Part shown: piece after piece, positions 1 through 8,079 of the stretch
Numbering within the stretch: the first letter of the stretch is position 1
How the letters are laid out: every line of letters begins with the position of its first letter
DNA from: DRQF01 sp964559135
GTDB lineage: Bacteria > Planctomycetota > GCA-002687715 > DRQF01
Direction of reading: 5' to 3'
Length of the DNA stretch: 16,607 nt
Assembly: GCA_964559135.1 (NCBI GenBank)
Contig: CAZLGG010000087.1
Coordinates: 1 to 16,607 of the forward strand
The notes under the pieces: model-generated
The model's input: the letters and a program-made list of their open reading frames with translations, nothing else
Told to the model about the DNA's origin: nothing
Databases searched by the model: none
Position numbers and translations under genes: made by a program

Positions 1-1
1 T

Positions 2-1018
2 TTTCTTCAGTACGCCCGCAACCTCACTTTGCTCCAAAACCGCCTCCGACCGGAGTTGGCAACCCTGGTGACCGCCGCGCAACAGACGCTCGGTGACCGC
101 TTCGCCGCCGCCCTGATCGAAGTCGCCAAGCAATACCCGTGGGCGCCCGCCGAGGAGGAGTCCGCGCTCCGTATGGGAATCGATGCCGCCGAGTTGCCCG
201 GAGCAGGCTTGGTGCGCCTCATCAATCGACTTCCCGGCCAGGAGATTCTCTGGAAGCGGATCGAGCTCAAGCGCGAGCCGGACGAACCGGAAAAGAAACA
301 TTGGCGCCATGGATGGAATCCGGCTGCCCAATGTTCTTTCCCGCCCGAGGATCACCGGATCGAGAGTTTCAATCTCCACGTCCGCGAGAGAGCCCTGGAG
401 ATGCTTGGCGAGGATCTGGCCCGATCCGAGAAATTCACATCCTCCATCAAGGACGGCCTCGACATTCGAGAGACCCTCCGCCACTGGCACACGGGCGAGC
501 TCTACGTCAAGGAGAGCCCCCCCGCTCAGGGCACCCTCGAGGTCGTCGTGTTCCTCTTCGATGTGCCCGCTCGTGCGGAAGACTATCCCTGGCGTTCCAC
601 ATGGATGGCGGAGCACGAAGAGGAATCGACGCTGGTTTTTTACGCCACGGATTTCATGGAAGACCTGGTGGGACCCGGCATCGGACGGGCTCGGTATGGC
701 GGCGCGTTCTTTCTTTTTCCCCCCAGGCCCCTTCCGGATATCTGGACCGACCCTCGGCTTCAGCACGCGACATCGCTCGAAGAGCGCCTCCTTGCCGGGG
801 CCTTTTTCCATTCACGGGAAAAGCATGTCGCCGTGGTCGCACCCATTCCCTTGAAGGCGTCCTGGAGGAGACTGGCGAGGAGATACGGCAAGATACCGAT
901 TCACCTGCCCCTCAAGCGCTTCTCAGGGGCCGTCATCGACAGGCTCCGAGAGTTCCACGTGCTGAACGGGCGCGAAGTCCGAAGCTATGCCTCCCGCTAC
1001 ATCCGCCGCATCGACTGA
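2..1018 (+). CDS. Hypothetical protein, C-terminal part (5' end cut by window edge)
   Basis: The reading frame is open from base 2 to a TGA at 1016-1018. A TTG at 29-31 lies in frame, but the frame stays open to the left edge and no ribosome site precedes it, so I read this as the C-terminal ~338 residues of a longer protein. I do not recognise the family. The visible part is soluble, rich in Arg, Glu and Trp, with no obvious membrane segment or signal. It begins with a helical stretch (YARNLTLLQNRLRPEL), has beta-like hydrophobic segments in the middle (LEVVVFLFDVPAR; STLVFYATDF; GGAFFLFPP), and ends in a strongly basic tail (RSYASRYIRRID). No catalytic motif is evident. It converges on the propeller/DUF1080 gene, with only 37 bases between the two stops and no convincing terminator there. 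Coding status is likely because competing frames give low-complexity Arg/Pro/Ser-rich translations. Confidence 0.75.
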   Translation, partial: FLQYARNLTLLQNRLRPELATLVTAAQQTLGDRFAAALIEVAKQYPWAPAEEESALRMGIDAAELPGAGLVRLINRLPGQEILWKRIELKREPDEPEKKHWRHGWNPAAQCSFPPEDHRIESFNLHVRERALEMLGEDLARSEKFTSSIKDGLDIRETLRHWHTGELYVKESPPAQGTLEVVVFLFDVPARAEDYPWRSTWMAEHEEESTLVFYATDFMEDLVGPGIGRARYGGAFFLFPPRPLPDIWTDPRLQHATSLEERLLAGAFFHSREKHVAVVAPIPLKASWRRLARRYGKIPIHLPLKRFSGAVIDRLREFHVLNGREVRSYASRYIRRID

Positions 1019-1055
1019 CCGGGCTCAGCGGGTCCCCCAAGTTGCAATCCACCCA

Positions 1056-3656
1056 TCACCGCGCGGGACGGCCCCGAAGGTCTTGCAGCCGCACCTGTCC
1101 GTCGCTCCCGCGAGTCCGGAACGCGACGCCGCCGATCCTGGGCGTGCCCTCGTGCTCGACCACCTGGACCGGCTCGTCGTTGAGGAAAACAGTATCGCGC
1201 CAGCCCCCCTCCACGACCCCACGACGAACTCTGACCTCGCACCACATGTCCTCCGGCACGAGTCGTCCCGCCAGGGTGTCCCGCCCAAGCGAAACGACGG
1301 AATCCGGTTTCTCCCCCTCGGAGGCGCCGAGGGCCAGATCCACTTGAAGAGCCCCCGCCCATTTCACCCAGAACCTCAGCTCGCCGAAGCGCATCCGGAA
1401 ATTCCGCGCCAACGCGTGGGCCTCGGGTGCCTTCGCCACAAGAGCACCTTCGTGCACGGCGAATCCCTTCACATCCCATCCACTCAGTGACAGGCCGTCA
1501 AAGAGCCGCTCGAAGGACGTCTCGTCCGAAGGCCCGGTGACCCGCTTCCAACTCACGCCACGGATGGCGGCGGAACCCTTCAAGACCCGGAAAACGAACG
1601 GCCCGCTTCCGGCTTCTCCCGCCACGACGGCACCGTCCGAGACACCGGGCCACTCGGCATTCTCGTGCAAAAGGGTGTCGAAGAGCTTCACCCGAGCAAG
1701 CCGGGCATGGGCGATCTTCCTTCCCGACCCGTCAAAACGCGGAGCATCGAATGCGATCGAGAACGAGTTCCACTTTCCAGCACCCGCATAGCCGCTCCGA
1801 TCCGGAGACTTTCCCCCGAAACCGGCGGACGGCGGCAGGGCCCCGAATCGCGAGGGGTCGTCTTCGAGTCGGAGCGCATAGCGCCCCTCGAAGAGGACTT
1901 CCGCACTCGCCCCTTCCGCCAGCATCACCTCGAACCAGCACTGCATCGAGCCGTGAGGGAGTGTCGTCGCGAGGGCGGTCGAGGGCTCTCCTCGGGCTGC
2001 CCAGGCGGCAGCTCCCTTGATCCCCTCTCCGCTGCGAAGGCTTCGTCGGTCGTCCGAAGCCATCTGAACGGGCGCGTAGGACCAGTCCGGTCCACCAGGC
2101 TTCCAAAACGGCTTCGGATCACCGCGCGTGAGGTAGATGTAGCCCTCGTTGTTGCGCTCCCGCGGGCGGGGCGCCGGAACGCGTTTGGCGACCGGGATCC
2201 GAACGTCCGGGCGCTCGCGCGTGCGATTGATGGTGTAGGCGAACACCGGATGGAGCAAGGACCGTCCGGACTCCGAAACCATCGGTGGAAGGGTCATTCG
2301 CACGACCTTTCCCGCTCGAAGACCGGGAATCGAAACGTGGAGGTCCCGGTGCGTCGCTCCGAACTTCACCGTCGATGCCTTGAGATGCTTCACACGCTTC
2401 TCAGGTGAACCGTATTCCCACCACCAGTCATAGTCGTATTCCAAAACGTCGACAGCCTCAGCGTCTGGCAACGATCTCGCCTCCAACGTCAGCCTCAGGT
2501 CGAAGCCGTCCTTCGCCAGATGCACCGACTCCACCTCGAAGGGGACGACACCCGTCCACTCGAGGCGTGCGAGACCTTCGCCCGGCGGTTGGCCGCCCCA
2601 ACCACGCTGGGTCCGCCCGACGACGAGTCGTCCCTTGGGCGAAAAGGCCACGCGAAGAGCCGAGCCGACTCCGTCACGGAACGGGAAAACCGCCCCCTGA
2701 TACTCCCCCCCTACCTTTTCGAGTTGAGCTCTCAGGACCTTGCCGTTGGTCATCTCCGCCACGAAGAACTGCCCCTTGAAGGGTCCGAACGCCCCGCCCG
2801 TCCGATCGAGAACGAGATTTCCGGTCGATCGGGACCATCCGTAGGGGATCCAGATCGCCGCCTCCGCCCGCTCGACGTCGGGAGGGTCGGTCAAACTCGG
2901 CCAGCCGTCGGGATGCCGCTTCCGCCAGTCATCGCGCCATGCGAGGCTCGCCGGTTGACCGTAGAACTTTCCCGGTCGTATGTGGTAGATCGGCGACGAG
3001 GGCACCCAGTCCCCCTGATTGTCCGAAAGGAACAGTTCGTCGTCCCCATTCAACGCCAATCCGCAGGGGCTCCGCACGCCCGATGCAATCGGCTCCACTC
3101 GCCCCTTAGGCGTGACTTTCAACACCCACCCTCGATAGGGCACCTCCGAGCGTGCGTGCCACCAGGGAGAAGAAAACGCCACGTTGAGCGCCATGTAGAA
3201 ATTGCCGGACCGATCCCTGGGTAATCCGAATGCGAACTCGTGGTAGTTGCCCGAGTATCCCCAGTCATCGGTCACGCACTCCACGGTGTCGCAACGTCCG
3301 TCGCGGTCCAGATCCAACAACCGGGAGAGTTCTCCTCGTTGCAGCACATGGATGACGTCGTCGACCACATGGAGGCCCAGTCCTTCCTGGAGTCCCTCTG
3401 CAAACAGGTGAAACGTCGGAGTGGACCTCTCCCCGTCGGCCGATTCGACGATCCAGACCTGCCCACGTCGCGTCGAGACGGCGATGCGACCGTCTGAAAA
3501 GAAGTCCAGGCCCCCGACCTCGATGATCTCGCCCCTGGGACCGGGCATCTCCACCAGGCGATAAAACTCCGCCTCGGAATTCTGTTGCGCCGCGATGGGA
3601 AGGGCGGACACGAGAGACCAAATGACCACAGTGATCCACCGGCGAGGAGATGTCAT
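1056..3656 (-). CDS. Secreted NHL/PQQ-type beta-propeller dehydrogenase-like protein with two C-terminal DUF1080-like domains
   Basis: This 866-residue protein has an N-terminal signal peptide (about residues 1-23, ending ALPIAAQ), so it is exported. Residues ~35-360 form a beta-propeller of the kind in planctomycete/verrucomicrobial membrane-bound dehydrogenases, with repeats such as GLDFFSDGRIAVSTRRGQVW, GLPRDRSGNFYMAL and SPCGLALNGDDELFLSDNQG. Residues ~365-530 are an all-beta linker region. Residues ~555-706 look like a concanavalin-type domain ending GPFVFRV...AAIRGVSWKRV, and residues 715-863 are a clearer DUF1080 (3-keto-disaccharide hydrolase) domain (LFDGLSLSGWDV...GGVAFRTRGSDGQVRLQDL). 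The protein has no CxxCH haem site of its own. The preceding gene encodes a cytochrome c and overlaps it by 4 bases (ATGA), which suggests the two work as a pair: oxidation and/or cleavage of a sugar compound outside the cytoplasm with electrons passed to the cytochrome. Substrate is unknown. The domain reading is confident; the activity is inference. Confidence 0.88.
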   Translation of the reverse strand: MTSPRRWITVVIWSLVSALPIAAQQNSEAEFYRLVEMPGPRGEIIEVGGLDFFSDGRIAVSTRRGQVWIVESADGERSTPTFHLFAEGLQEGLGLHVVDDVIHVLQRGELSRLLDLDRDGRCDTVECVTDDWGYSGNYHEFAFGLPRDRSGNFYMALNVAFSSPWWHARSEVPYRGWVLKVTPKGRVEPIASGVRSPCGLALNGDDELFLSDNQGDWVPSSPIYHIRPGKFYGQPASLAWRDDWRKRHPDGWPSLTDPPDVERAEAAIWIPYGWSRSTGNLVLDRTGGAFGPFKGQFFVAEMTNGKVLRAQLEKVGGEYQGAVFPFRDGVGSALRVAFSPKGRLVVGRTQRGWGGQPPGEGLARLEWTGVVPFEVESVHLAKDGFDLRLTLEARSLPDAEAVDVLEYDYDWWWEYGSPEKRVKHLKASTVKFGATHRDLHVSIPGLRAGKVVRMTLPPMVSESGRSLLHPVFAYTINRTRERPDVRIPVAKRVPAPRPRERNNEGYIYLTRGDPKPFWKPGGPDWSYAPVQMASDDRRSLRSGEGIKGAAAWAARGEPSTALATTLPHGSMQCWFEVMLAEGASAEVLFEGRYALRLEDDPSRFGALPPSAGFGGKSPDRSGYAGAGKWNSFSIAFDAPRFDGSGRKIAHARLARVKLFDTLLHENAEWPGVSDGAVVAGEAGSGPFVFRVLKGSAAIRGVSWKRVTGPSDETSFERLFDGLSLSGWDVKGFAVHEGALVAKAPEAHALARNFRMRFGELRFWVKWAGALQVDLALGASEGEKPDSVVSLGRDTLAGRLVPEDMWCEVRVRRGVVEGGWRDTVFLNDEPVQVVEHEGTPRIGGVAFRTRGSDGQVRLQDLRGRPAR

Positions 3657-4786
3657 CGCGTTTTCTCCCGGCTGTCCTGTTCCTCGCGAACCCGTTGAAC
3701 GCGCCAGGCGATCATCGCCACGTTCTCGGAAGGGATGGGAAGAATGAGGCTGTGCTCTCTTTTTTGGATACGTCCGGCCTCGAGCGTCAAGCGCAGAGAG
3801 GGACGCCCCTCCATGGAGAACACAACCGATCCCTCATCGAGCGTCACCCCGGAATCCTCCGGGCCGGAAAGGATGAATGCCAAGTCTCGGCCTGGGTTCG
3901 CCGCACGCTTCACCGACAGGGTGCGTCGCCAGCCGTCCCGGTCGGGGGCGACTTCATCGGTGAGCGATGCGACGAGTCCCACTTCGTCCAGGAGATCATA
4001 TCGGAGGACCGCCCGATCCCCGGCCAGGGTCGACGCACTCCTCCAATGGGACCGGAGCGGCAATCCATCGGCGAGAAAGGGGGGAGTCGTTCGGGGTCGG
4101 CGGGCAAAGATCACGTCGCCTAGCAACTCCAGAGCCTGCCCCCCGCGGCCGCCCCAATCGCTCCGCTTCAAAAAGGGTCCGCCGAGGACCGCTTGGCGGT
4201 AGGCCGGCTCCCGACCCCAAACGAGGGTCATCCCATTCGTCAGTCCGATGACCAGGCCCCTTGGAATCTCCGGCCACCCCTTCGCCAAGGATGGGATTTT
4301 TCCCCAAACGCAGCGCACCTCATCATCGACGCGCATCTCCGCACCCGCCATCCAATCCTGGGAACGCTGGGGGACCAGGGTCAAGACGTAGTCTACGACC
4401 GCCCATCGCTCGGCCTCGCTCAAGCGATTCTCGAACGGTTGCATATCCGAACGTCCCGGCATCCCCTTCGATACGGTGCGAAACAACGCCTCGCGGGAGT
4501 TCCCGAAAGCGAATCCCCCCTTGGCGAAGTCCCTGGGCGGACGTTCGGTGGGGGTCTTGCCTTTGCCATCCCCGTTGATGCCGTGACACCCCGCGCAGTT
4601 TCGAATGAAAAGGGCCTTCCCATTTGGCCCGCTATCCTTCACGGGGGCGAGCAGCTCGGCCTTCGTCTCGTTCACCGTGACGGGGCTGTTCGTCGTCGAA
4701 GCGGCGCTCCGAATCGCGCGCTTGCCGCACGCGCCGCCCAAGAGAAGAAGGGCCGCGGCAAGCCCGAGGATCCGACTGCCCCTCAT
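3653..4786 (-). CDS. Cytochrome c lipoprotein with C-terminal beta-rich domain
   Basis: I chose the ATG at 4786-4784 rather than an upstream in-frame start because it gives a lipoprotein signal (MRGSRILGLAA...LLGGAC, lipidated Cys at residue 20) and an ATGA overlap with the stop of the upstream esterase gene. The product is 377 residues. Residues ~54-140 form a class I cytochrome c: haem-binding CAGCH at 64-68 and a likely distal ligand Met109 in KGMPG, followed by the usual C-terminal helix (LSEAERWAVVDYVLTL). Residues ~145-377 form a beta-rich region without a recognised motif; its style (GLTNGMTLVWGRE...RAVLRYDLL...LVASLTDE) resembles domains found beside cytochromes in planctomycete secreted dehydrogenases, but I cannot name it with certainty. 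The protein should be membrane-anchored and accept electrons from a periplasmic dehydrogenase, most plausibly the propeller protein encoded next, whose start overlaps this stop by 4 bases. Confidence 0.88.
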   Translation of the reverse strand: MRGSRILGLAAALLLLGGACGKRAIRSAASTTNSPVTVNETKAELLAPVKDSGPNGKALFIRNCAGCHGINGDGKGKTPTERPPRDFAKGGFAFGNSREALFRTVSKGMPGRSDMQPFENRLSEAERWAVVDYVLTLVPQRSQDWMAGAEMRVDDEVRCVWGKIPSLAKGWPEIPRGLVIGLTNGMTLVWGREPAYRQAVLGGPFLKRSDWGGRGGQALELLGDVIFARRPRTTPPFLADGLPLRSHWRSASTLAGDRAVLRYDLLDEVGLVASLTDEVAPDRDGWRRTLSVKRAANPGRDLAFILSGPEDSGVTLDEGSVVFSMEGRPSLRLTLEAGRIQKREHSLILPIPSENVAMIAWRVQRVREEQDSREKTR

Positions 4787-5520
4787 GCGAAATAAAGCGG
4801 GATGTAGTGCTGGAGCATCTTGTTCCAGCTCGGCCAATCGTGGGGAACGTCCGCGCCCCACAGATCCAGATTCACCGGGATGTCCTTCGCCTCGAGAACG
4901 GCGGCCATCTCCTTCGAATTATCGGGGTGTTCGTAGTCGCCCTGTCCCGTGACGATCGTCAGACGGCATCGGCGCAACGCTTCGAGGATCTCCGGGTCCT
5001 CCAAGCGCGGGATATACTCGATCGGATTGTTGAAGTAGACATTCTCGTCGTGGTATCCGTCGCACGACTTGCGAATGTCGAAACACCCGGACATCGCGAT
5101 GCAGCCGGAGAAAATCGTCGGGTGCTTGAGAGTCTCGTTCATCGCGTGATAGGCCCCGAAGCTCGCGCCGGTCGTCACGATCTTGATGTCCGGAGTCTGA
5201 CACGCGCCGCGGATATAAGGCACGACCTCCTCGACGACGTAGCGGTCGAAGAGATACTGTCGATACGCCCTTTCCTCCGGCACGACCTTCTCGTTCAGCC
5301 ACGCATCCTTGTTGATGCTGTCGATGGAGAAGGCATTGATGAGTCCTCCATCGATGTAGGGCTGGATGGCCTCGATGAGGCGGAATCGTTCATACTCGAG
5401 ATAATCCGCAGCCGCAGTCGGGAAGAAGAGAACAGGCATGCCGAAGTCGCCGTAACGAACGATCGGCATCTCCTTGTTGAGGACCGGGCTTCTCCACCCG
5501 TCGATGGTCTTGTTGGACAT
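4783..5520 (-). CDS. Putative alpha/beta-hydrolase esterase (enterochelin-esterase/antigen 85-like family)
   Basis: This 245-residue protein has the layout of the PF00756-type putative esterases: a beta-strand MPVLFFPT near the N terminus, the nucleophile elbow GASFG at 118-122 (Ser120), a likely acidic residue Asp195 in TGQGDYE, and the catalytic His227 in VPHDWPSW near the C terminus. No signal peptide or membrane segment is visible, so it is probably cytoplasmic. The start at 5520 lies 7 bases after the YgiQ-family stop, preceded by a weak purine stretch (AGTGAG). Its stop overlaps the cytochrome start by 4 bases, which implies translational coupling with the exported redox pair. It may remove an acyl or carbonate ester from a substrate handled by that pair; the substrate is not evident. 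The family call is firm and the role is open. Confidence 0.88.
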   Translation of the reverse strand: MSNKTIDGWRSPVLNKEMPIVRYGDFGMPVLFFPTAAADYLEYERFRLIEAIQPYIDGGLINAFSIDSINKDAWLNEKVVPEERAYRQYLFDRYVVEEVVPYIRGACQTPDIKIVTTGASFGAYHAMNETLKHPTIFSGCIAMSGCFDIRKSCDGYHDENVYFNNPIEYIPRLEDPEILEALRRCRLTIVTGQGDYEHPDNSKEMAAVLEAKDIPVNLDLWGADVPHDWPSWNKMLQHYIPLYFA

Positions 5521-5527
5521 GGCTCAC

Positions 5528-7534
5528 TCACTTGGATTTACGGTCGTTGCGGACCTGCTTGGTGAATCCCTTGCGGTGCGGACGATACCCTGAAGACCTC
5601 GATTTCGCATCCCCCACGTCTCGCCGGGCACGCTGCCGCCGACGCTCGAGGGCCGCCCTCGGCGCTCTGGAAGGGATCAACGCCTCGGGTCCGTCACCGA
5701 CAAGGTCCATGCGCCCTGCCGACCTGAGCGCCTCGCGCACCTCGAACCAATTCTCGGGCTTGAAGAACTGAAGAAGCGCTCGCTGGAACCTCCGATCGCG
5801 GAGTTTTTTCGCCACGGGGATGGGCTTCAGCGTGATCGGGTCCAAGCCCGTGTGATACATGGCGGACGCCAAGTCCATCGGCGCCGGGATGAAATCCTGA
5901 ACGGCATCGGGTTTCAACCCCGTTCGCTTGAGGTACAGCGCAAGTTCGATCATCGCGTCGAGATCGGACCCCGGATGGGAGGCGATGAAGTAGGGAACGA
6001 TTCCCTGGCGCTTTCCCGCCTTCCGGCTTTCCTCAAAAAAGACATCCATGAAACGGTCGAAGTCCTCGATGCTCGGCTTCTTCATCATGCGCAGAACACG
6101 GGGACTCGCGTGTTCGGGCGCGACCTTCAACATGCCGCCGACATGGTGAGCCGCCAGTTCCCGCACGTATTCCGGATCCCTTTGTGCGAGATCGGTGCGG
6201 ATGCCGCTGGCGATCAGCGCCTTCTTCACGTGCGCTCGCTCCCTCACCTCCTTCAGCACGTCCTTGAGGGGACCGTGCGAGGCCGTCAAGAGCTTGCAGA
6301 TCGTGGGATGGACGCACGAGAGTCGGCGACACTTGGCTTCGACTTCGGGTCTGCTGCATCGCATCTCGTACATGTTGGCGGTCGGTCCGCCCAAATCCGA
6401 AACGACGCCCGTGAACCCCGGGGCGTCGCGCAGACCATCGACCTCGGCCATGATCGAAGCCTTCGACCGGGACTGCACGATCCTCCCCTGGTGAGCCGTG
6501 ATCGAGCAGAACGTGCACCCACCGAAGCATCCTCGCATGATGGTGACGCTGGACTTGATGATCTCCCAGGCTGGAATGCGAGCGTCGCCATACGCGGGAT
6601 GTGGGGCACGTCGGTAGGGCAGGTCGTAAATCGCGTCCATGTCCTGCTGATCGAGAGGCAAAGATGGGGGATTCTGCACGACACGCCGGCCCCCGTGATC
6701 CTGGATCAGTCGCCGGCCGTTGTAGGGGTTGCTCTCGTGGTGGATGGTTCGGGTTTCGATCGCGAAGGGGACGCCTCCCTCGCGGCAGATCTCATACGAG
6801 GGAAGCTCGAGAGTGTCGTCGTCCGGCGTCCCGGCAGCCCTCATCGCGACGGGGAACGCCGGCAGGGGCTCCTTTCTGCCCAACATGTAGGTGACCCCCC
6901 TCAGGTCCCTGAGTTCCTTCGGCGACTTTCCCCGTGACAGTCCTTCGGCGATCTCGAGGATGGGACGTTCGCCCATTCCGAACACGAGGAGATCCGCCTT
7001 GGAGGCGACGAGCATGCTGGGCTTGACCGTGTCCGACCAATAGTCGAAATGAGCCAGCCGCCTCAATGAGGCCTCGACGCCGCCGACGACCACGGGGACA
7101 CCCGGAAAGGCCTCGCGACATCGCTGGGAATAGACCGCCGTGGCGCGATCCGGGCGGGCGCCCGCCTTGCCCCCCGGAGAATAGGCGTCGTCGGAACGCG
7201 GCAGACGATTGGCCGTGTAGTGATTGATCATGGAGTCCATGTTGCCCGCCGAGACGGCGAACATCAGTCGCGGTCGCCCGTAAGCGCGAAAGGCATCGAC
7301 CGTGCGCCAGTCGGGCTGGGTGAGCAACGCCACCTTGAAACCCGCGGCCTCGAGGACACGTCCAAGGATCGCCATGGCGAAGGACGGGTGGTCGATGTAC
7401 GCGTCGCCCGTGACGAAGAGAATGTCCGGGGGACCGCCGAAGCGCTCCCGGGACGTCTCCGGAGTCATCGGGAGGAAGTCGTCGCGGCCCCGACTCGGAT
7501 CCCAACCGTTTTCAAGTTGCGGGAAGGTTTTCAT
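5528..7534 (-). CDS. ygiQ: YgiQ-family radical SAM protein
   Basis: This 668-residue protein shows the YgiQ (UPF0313) architecture: an N-terminal cobalamin-binding-like Rossmann region (residues ~20-190: DDFLPMTPE, DILFVTGDAYIDHPSF, GGVEASLRRLAHFDYWSD), then a radical SAM barrel with the [4Fe-4S] motif CFGGCTFC (Cys336, Cys340, Cys343) and SITAHQGR right after it. Other family-typical stretches follow (SDLGGPTANMY, KVAPEHASP, YFIASHPGSD, QDFIPAPMD). The C terminus is basic (SSGYRPHRKGFTKQVRNDRKSK). The biochemical function of this widespread family is not established. The ATG at 7534 gives the conserved start region, and no in-frame start lies between it and the upstream stop, although no Shine-Dalgarno is visible. 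It is the first gene of the leftward run, 7 bases before the esterase, so the esterase operon may be read from its promoter. A link in function is not implied. Confidence 0.95.
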   Translation of the reverse strand: MKTFPQLENGWDPSRGRDDFLPMTPETSRERFGGPPDILFVTGDAYIDHPSFAMAILGRVLEAAGFKVALLTQPDWRTVDAFRAYGRPRLMFAVSAGNMDSMINHYTANRLPRSDDAYSPGGKAGARPDRATAVYSQRCREAFPGVPVVVGGVEASLRRLAHFDYWSDTVKPSMLVASKADLLVFGMGERPILEIAEGLSRGKSPKELRDLRGVTYMLGRKEPLPAFPVAMRAAGTPDDDTLELPSYEICREGGVPFAIETRTIHHESNPYNGRRLIQDHGGRRVVQNPPSLPLDQQDMDAIYDLPYRRAPHPAYGDARIPAWEIIKSSVTIMRGCFGGCTFCSITAHQGRIVQSRSKASIMAEVDGLRDAPGFTGVVSDLGGPTANMYEMRCSRPEVEAKCRRLSCVHPTICKLLTASHGPLKDVLKEVRERAHVKKALIASGIRTDLAQRDPEYVRELAAHHVGGMLKVAPEHASPRVLRMMKKPSIEDFDRFMDVFFEESRKAGKRQGIVPYFIASHPGSDLDAMIELALYLKRTGLKPDAVQDFIPAPMDLASAMYHTGLDPITLKPIPVAKKLRDRRFQRALLQFFKPENWFEVREALRSAGRMDLVGDGPEALIPSRAPRAALERRRQRARRDVGDAKSRSSGYRPHRKGFTKQVRNDRKSK

Positions 7535-7596
7535 GGCGGTGCGGCGGCAGCTCCCCGGGGCATCGCGACCCCGTCGTTTCCGGTTTTGGACCCTTC

Positions 7597-8079
7597 ATGG
7601 TATCAAGCGCCATGCTCCAGGCACGCTTCATCTCGCGAAGTCTTCTCCCCGCCGCGGCCATCCTCGTCGCGGTCACGGGGCTTTCGCAATCCTGGAGGAC
7701 CTTCGGCGGGCTCGAACGGGGGCCGAGGGAACTCTGGGGGACGGAACGTTTTCTCCGACTGAGGACGGCATCACGGGGGATTCCCGAGTTCGGTTACGAC
7801 ACGGATCTGCCTGCGACGAGGACCCTCGGCCACCGCATCGCCACCACACAATGGGCCGTGGCACCCGCCGTGCTGATCCATGACTTCGACCAAGCGTCGA
7901 TTCTCCGCCGATTGAGGGCGGGCTTCGCGATCGTCTGCGACTATGCCGACGCCAAAAAACTCGACGCGCGCATCGCTCTTTTCCAGGCGTGGTGTGAGGC
8001 CGAGCATCTCCCGCATCGCGTCGTTCCCGTCACGACGACGATGGCCATACTCGTAACCCACCCCGAGAGGGACCGATGA
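7597..8079 (+). CDS. Small membrane-anchored hypothetical protein
   Basis: The product is 160 residues. The N terminus carries one hydrophobic segment (LLPAAAILVAVTGLS, about residues 16-30) preceded by basic residues, consistent with a signal anchor and an extracytoplasmic remainder. The rest is a small alpha/beta domain (GYDTDLPATRTLGHRIATTQ, WAVAPAVLIHDF, LRAGFAIVCDYAD) with no motif I can name. ATG at 7597 and an in-frame ATG at 7612 are both possible starts; neither has a strong Shine-Dalgarno. The stop overlaps the start of the next gene in ATGA (8076-8079), so it is translated together with the GT-C-like membrane protein. Small proteins of this general kind sit beside such membrane proteins in other bacteria (from memory, unverified), so it may be an accessory subunit. 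It is divergent from the YgiQ-family gene with a 62-base gap. Confidence 0.75.
   Translation: MVSSAMLQARFISRSLLPAAAILVAVTGLSQSWRTFGGLERGPRELWGTERFLRLRTASRGIPEFGYDTDLPATRTLGHRIATTQWAVAPAVLIHDFDQASILRRLRAGFAIVCDYADAKKLDARIALFQAWCEAEHLPHRVVPVTTTMAILVTHPERDR

Noticed and set aside
139..1347. Plus-strand ORF of 402 codons overlapping the first gene and the 3' end of the propeller gene
   Set aside because: Arg/Pro/Ser-rich composition typical of a shifted frame, and it crosses the convergent stops of two better ORFs.
4787..4861. N-terminal extension of the cytochrome c lipoprotein to an ATG at 4861
   Set aside because: It would place 25 polar residues ahead of the lipoprotein signal and overlap the esterase by 79 bases; the ATGA start at 4786 explains everything.
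5852..6937. Plus-strand ORF of 361 codons opposite the YgiQ-family gene
   Set aside because: It is antisense to the radical SAM CxxxCxxC region, which is unmistakable on the other strand.
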